A stretch of 64,000 bases of DNA from assembly GCA_963844625.1 (NCBI GenBank), contig CAWJPF010000031.1, forward strand, positions 62,001 through 126,000. Direction: 5' to 3'. Positions 60,700 through 64,000 of this stretch are shown one piece after another. The translations under genes were made by a program, and so were the position numbers. The notes below the pieces were generated by a model, which searched no databases, was not told where the DNA came from, and saw only the letters and a list, made by a program, of their open reading frames with translations. The first letter of the stretch is position 1; each line of letters begins with the position of its first letter. The stretch comes from Palsa-504 sp963844625. GTDB taxonomy: Bacteria; Actinomycetota; Actinomycetes; Streptosporangiales; Streptosporangiaceae.

Positions 60700-61017
60700 A
60701 TGAAGCGATATAAATTCCAGGCCCTGGTTACGCCTCGCCCGGGTGACGAGGCCGCTGCGCACGAGACGTTCTGTTCCGGGTCGCATCGCATGGTTCTGCG
60801 GGCCGAGAACAGCGAGACCCGGCGAAGTCAGGTGTTCAGTGCTCTGGTCGACGCGGAGGACGACGGACCGTTCCGGCCGGGAAGCCGCCAGATCATGGTG
60901 ACGCTGCGGGTCGTCGGTGACGACGCTGTCGATTTTCTCGAAATCGGCAGCCACTTCAGCCTCTGGCTCGGAGGTGATGTCGGCCGGGGCGTCGTCACCC
61001 GCCGACTCCATCTCTGA
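60700..61017 (+). CDS. Conserved small protein, unknown function
   Basis: About 105 residues from ATG 60700, with GAAGGTGG upstream. N-terminus MKRYKFQALVT, a middle with MVLRAENSETRRSQVFSALV and a C-terminus FSLWLGGDVGRGVVTRRLHL. The predicted beta-rich, barrel-like pattern and the final GVVTRRL resemble small actinobacterial proteins of unknown role. It is divergent from the MarR gene and preceded by the candidate operator, so it is a likely MarR target. Confidence 0.65.
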   Translation: MKRYKFQALVTPRPGDEAAAHETFCSGSHRMVLRAENSETRRSQVFSALVDAEDDGPFRPGSRQIMVTLRVVGDDAVDFLEIGSHFSLWLGGDVGRGVVTRRLHL

Positions 61018-61095
61018 CTCCCTTACGCCGCGCGACTCCCTGACGGCGTACGGGCCGTCGGGTGTCCGGCCTGCGGTGGCCGTTAGGGTTCAACG

Positions 61096-62529
61096 GTGAC
61101 CGTTTCTTCTTCATCATCGGGGCCCGCCGAAGAATCGGCTGTGCCCGCTCAAGAGCTGTTGCCGGCCACGGAGCTGTTGCCGGCCACGCGCCGGGCGCTG
61201 GACCACCGCGTAGCGGTCGGTCAGGCCGATGGCCGGACGCCCTCGCTGGTGGGCGCGGTGATGCGTGATGGCCGCCAGGTATGGTGCGGTGCGCGCAGCA
61301 TGCTCGAGGGACATGAGCCCGACGGCAACACCCAGTACCGCATCGGGTCACTGACCAAGACGTTCGTCGCGGTGCTGGTCATGCGACTCCGTGCCGAGGG
61401 GCGGCTAGACCTCGGCGATCCGCTGGGCAAGTACCTGGATGTCAGCCAGGCGGAGGGCGTGACCATCGCCCAGCTGCTTTCCCACACCGGTGGCCTGGCC
61501 TCGGAAGCGGAGGGTCCGTGGTGGGAACGAACCCCCGGCCAGTTGCGGCCTGAGCTGGCCAGCGTCCTCGGGGACGCGCCCGGGCGGCATCCGGCCGGGC
61601 GGCTGTTCCATTATTCCAATCCCGGCTATGCGCTGCTCGGCGCGCTGGTCGGTGAGTTGCGCGGGCGGCCCTGGCACGAGGCCCTGCGCCAGGAGATCCT
61701 GGAACCGCTGGGTATGGTGCGCACGACGGTTGAGCCGCAGTCGCCGCATGCGCGCGGCTTCGCGGTGCATCCGTGGGCGGATGTCATGCAGCTGGAACCC
61801 GCTGAAGAGACCGGGTTGATGGCCCCCGCCGGGGAGCTGTGGTCGACCGCTGATGACCTGTGCCGTTTCGCGGCGTTTCTGCTTGACGGCGACGACCGGG
61901 TGCTGGCCGCCGAGACGCTGGCCGAGATGCGGACCCCCGCTGCCCCGCCCGGCGACGACACCTGGAGTGGCGGCTACGGGCTCGGTCTGCAGCTGTTCCG
62001 CCGGGACGGGCGGCTGTTCTTTGGACATGGCGGCTCGATGCCAGGTTTCCTGGCTACCTTGTGCGTGAGCGCGGCCAACGGCGTCGGCGGAATCGCCCTG
62101 GCCAACGCCACGTCGGGACCCGATATCAGCACGATCGCCGCCGACCTGGCCCGGATCGTGGCGGATAACGAGCCGCGTCTCCCGCCTCGGTGGAAGCCGC
62201 TGCCCGAAGTCGACCAGGCCCTGCTCGCGCTGACCGGACTCTGGTACTGGGGACCGCGACCCTACCTGCTCCGGCTGCTCGCCGACCGGAGCGTGGAGCT
62301 GGCGCCGGCGACCGGAGGGGGCCGCGGGTCCCGTTTCCGCGCCGAGCCCGACGGCACCTGGACCGGCCTCGACGGCTACTACCTCGGGGAGACGCTTCGC
62401 GTGGTGTACGGTCCGGACGCCGTGATCGACCATCTTGACCTCGGCACGTTCGTCTTCACACGCGAACCGTACGGTCCGGGTGCCCCGCTGGCCGCGCGAC
62501 CGGACCCCGAGGGCTGGCGGCCGGCCTGA
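61096..62529 (+). CDS. Serine hydrolase (beta-lactamase/D-Ala-D-Ala carboxypeptidase fold)
   Basis: 477 residues, GTG 61096. SxxK in YRIGSLTKTFVAVL, YSN in FHYSNPGYALLG, and the HGG triad in FFGHGGSMPGF. C-terminal ~110 residues form an extra beta-rich domain (LTGLWYWGPRPYLLRL onward). No signal peptide. An 18-bp duplication near the start gives ELLPAT twice. Resembles actinobacterial esterase/peptidase-type serine hydrolases; substrate unknown. Confidence 0.87.
   Translation: MTVSSSSSGPAEESAVPAQELLPATELLPATRRALDHRVAVGQADGRTPSLVGAVMRDGRQVWCGARSMLEGHEPDGNTQYRIGSLTKTFVAVLVMRLRAEGRLDLGDPLGKYLDVSQAEGVTIAQLLSHTGGLASEAEGPWWERTPGQLRPELASVLGDAPGRHPAGRLFHYSNPGYALLGALVGELRGRPWHEALRQEILEPLGMVRTTVEPQSPHARGFAVHPWADVMQLEPAEETGLMAPAGELWSTADDLCRFAAFLLDGDDRVLAAETLAEMRTPAAPPGDDTWSGGYGLGLQLFRRDGRLFFGHGGSMPGFLATLCVSAANGVGGIALANATSGPDISTIAADLARIVADNEPRLPPRWKPLPEVDQALLALTGLWYWGPRPYLLRLLADRSVELAPATGGGRGSRFRAEPDGTWTGLDGYYLGETLRVVYGPDAVIDHLDLGTFVFTREPYGPGAPLAARPDPEGWRPA
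61153..61188. repeat. 18-bp perfect tandem duplication
   Basis: GAGCTGTTGCCGGCCACG at 61153-61170 and 61171-61188, in frame within the serine hydrolase gene (ELLPAT twice). Confidence 0.9.
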
Positions 62530-62560
62530 AGCACCAGGACTCCTGACATAGAGAGGTATT

Positions 62561-64000
62561 TCATGCAATGCCAGGGTGGGGTTTGACCTCGTAGCGCAGG
62601 ACGAGATCGGTGCCCGGGTAGCAGGCCTGGGCTTGGTTGAGCTGGTCGCAGAGGGCGGCGAGGGCCTGGGTCCGCCGGGGCGCGGTGAGCGGGTCGAGCC
62701 GGATGAGCAACTGGCCGCTACCAGGGCAGATGTCGCCGGAGACGGTGAGGGCTTCGCGGATGAGTGCGTAAGCCTCGTCGCCGGCGCGGGCGTAGTGGCC
62801 GTCCAGGGCGCGGGCCAGGGTGGTTTCGGCGTTGTAGGCGGCCATCCGGATGGCGTGGGTGATCTGCTTGGTCTCGGCGTCCAGGCGGACCATATCCGGG
62901 GCCAGGGTGCCGAGCGGGATGCGGGCCGGGACGGACACTGCGGCGCTGTCGGCTTCCTCTAGTTCGCGCCAGGCGGCCTCGACCGGGGCGGCCAGGGCGT
63001 TGATCACCTGGTTGCTCAGGTAGGCGGCCTGGCCGGGGGCGGGACTGCGCAGCTGGAGCAGCGCGGCGGCCCGGGCCGTCTCGGCCGCCTGGGCGGCAGC
63101 TTCGGCCTGCCTGACCCGCGCAGCTGCGGTCTTCCTGGCCGGGTTGGGCACCATCCGGTCCGGGTCATCGGGGGCGGCGGCGTAGGAGTCGAGGGCGTCC
63201 AGGGCGAACCGGGTGCGGGCATAGCGGAAATAGTTCTCCTCCCGCCACCGCGACGACAGGCGCCAGCACACTTCCCCGGCAGGCAAGTCGTCCCGGGAGG
63301 TCAGCGCGTGGATCTGCCGGATGGCGCCGGCCCGCGCGGGAACCCGGCGGGTGACCTGCCGCAGCGTCACCGTCTGGCCCTTGCGCGCCCCCTCGCTGAT
63401 GCCCAGCTCCACGGTCGAGTCGGCCAGCTCGTAGTCGTGGGCCCGGCCCCGGTCATCAGTGCACGTGATGGCCGTGAACACCTCGGCGGGCAGGTCGGGA
63501 GCCGGGCCCTTGCGCCAGGTAAGCACGTCGAACCCGGCGGCGGTGATGTCGGCGAACAGGGCCGGGGACCAGCCGCCCCGGTCGAAGCACACCGTCACCC
63601 GCCGCCCCTGGCCCACGATGCCGCGCAGCGCAGGGAGCAGCCGGCGCAGCTCCCCGGCGAGGGAGTCCGACGGCTCGGCGATGACCATGAACACCGGATC
63701 GCCACGGGAATCGGTGACCCAGGTCTCCATCGTCGCGGGAGCGGGGAACTTCAGCCGCGCCACGTGCGTCTTCTGCACGGTCCGGGTCCCGTAGTAGACG
63801 CGGGCGTGCCCGTCCACGCAGAGGAACCCGAGCGCATCGGGCCGGGCGGCGGCGTGGCGGCGGGCCAGCGCCATGATCAGGTCCGCGGCCTTCCCGGCCG
63901 CGGCGAGCTCGGCGAGCTTGCGGCGGATCGTCTTGACCTCCGGTGCCCGGTCCAGGCCGAGCACCCGGCCCAGCGCGGCGGGCGGGACCCGGGTGGCGCC
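62561..64000 (-). CDS. Transposase-like DDE protein, 5' end outside the window
   Basis: At least 479 residues, running off the right edge (in-frame codons continue to 64000). Likely DDE transposase: VDGHARVYYG holds the first acidic residue, CFDRGGWSPALFADI the second and REENYFRYARTRFALDALDSY a late Glu, in the order of IS4/IS1634-type enzymes. The middle has an Ala-rich helical insert (RQAEAAAQAAETARAAA). I could not define the inverted repeat from one end only. Possible mobile element at the boundary of this region. Confidence 0.75.
   Translation of the reverse strand, partial: GATRVPPAALGRVLGLDRAPEVKTIRRKLAELAAAGKAADLIMALARRHAAARPDALGFLCVDGHARVYYGTRTVQKTHVARLKFPAPATMETWVTDSRGDPVFMVIAEPSDSLAGELRRLLPALRGIVGQGRRVTVCFDRGGWSPALFADITAAGFDVLTWRKGPAPDLPAEVFTAITCTDDRGRAHDYELADSTVELGISEGARKGQTVTLRQVTRRVPARAGAIRQIHALTSRDDLPAGEVCWRLSSRWREENYFRYARTRFALDALDSYAAAPDDPDRMVPNPARKTAAARVRQAEAAAQAAETARAAALLQLRSPAPGQAAYLSNQVINALAAPVEAAWRELEEADSAAVSVPARIPLGTLAPDMVRLDAETKQITHAIRMAAYNAETTLARALDGHYARAGDEAYALIREALTVSGDICPGSGQLLIRLDPLTAPRRTQALAALCDQLNQAQACYPGTDLVLRYEVKPHPGIA

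Noticed and set aside
1..64000. CRISPR array, prophage, toxin-antitoxin or defence island
   Set aside because: No spaced repeats, phage structural genes or recognised defence proteins were seen; the only mobile-element gene is the transposase at the right edge.

Overview
The window is high-GC DNA with dense genes, frequent GTG/TTG starts and many 4-bp ATGA/GTGA start-stop overlaps. Gene families such as PAC2, MsiK/UgpC-type ATPases, LuxR regulators with a large ATPase, lipobox solute-binding proteins and a KamDE lysine cluster point to an actinobacterium. A Streptosporangiales-like soil actinomycete is my guess, from general resemblance only. No rRNA, tRNA, CRISPR array or prophage was seen.

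Layout. 0-6 kb: Tat/lipoprotein Rieske protein, 5'-3' exonuclease, M24 peptidase, PAC2 protein, a frame-broken UgpC/MsiK-type ATPase and a frame-broken Lrp regulator. 6-9.5 kb: divergent TetR/MFS efflux pair with clear operator-like palindromes, then a degenerate acyl-CoA-synthetase-like protein. 9.7-17.4 kb: frame-broken ATPase-LuxR regulator, a 1483-residue GH38 alpha-mannosidase-like protein and a DUF4188 protein. 17.4-21.3 kb: thiamine genes, with thiE on the minus strand and a TPP riboswitch leading thiO-thiS-thiG-thiD on the plus strand. 21.3-25.3 kb: peroxiredoxin, flavodoxin-like protein, serine hydrolase, deaminase and MsrB. 25.3-28.3 kb: remnant of an NmrA-type gene, then a gluconate-dehydrogenase-like subunit 3 plus GMC oxidoreductase pair. 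28.3-34 kb: ArsR-like regulator, MFS pump overlapping a MarR gene, LacI regulator and a beta-hydroxyacid dehydrogenase. 34-38.9 kb: livKHMGF branched-chain amino acid ABC operon with two of five genes frame-broken. 38.9-42.4 kb: O-methyltransferase and a D-lactate-dehydrogenase-like FAD/Fe-S protein. 43-47 kb: small unknown gene, MocR regulator divergent from a Cys/Met-type PLP enzyme and a double-GNAT fusion. 47-60 kb: a lysine-degradation gene set (kamA-like; kdd-kamD-kamE-kal) wrapped around a LacI-controlled sugar ABC operon with a GH13 glucosidase. 60-64 kb: MarR, small conserved protein, second serine hydrolase and a transposase that runs off the end.

How it fits together. Most of the window is catabolic and transport functions with local one-component regulators. 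The lysine route would run from lysine to beta-lysine (KamA-like), 3,5-diaminohexanoate (KamDE), 5-amino-3-oxohexanoate (Kdd) and, after a missing Kce step, crotonyl-CoA (Kal). The sugar operon would import an oligosaccharide for the cytoplasmic GH13 enzyme.

Two genome-scale oddities stand out. Six gene breaks all shift the reading frame in the same sense (+1, equivalent to -2). A G/C-tract repeat of about 75 bp sits in frame inside thiD and, in the opposite orientation, between the two domains of the GNAT fusion; related short pieces lie elsewhere. The first may reflect mutation, recoding or consensus errors, and this sequence alone cannot separate them.
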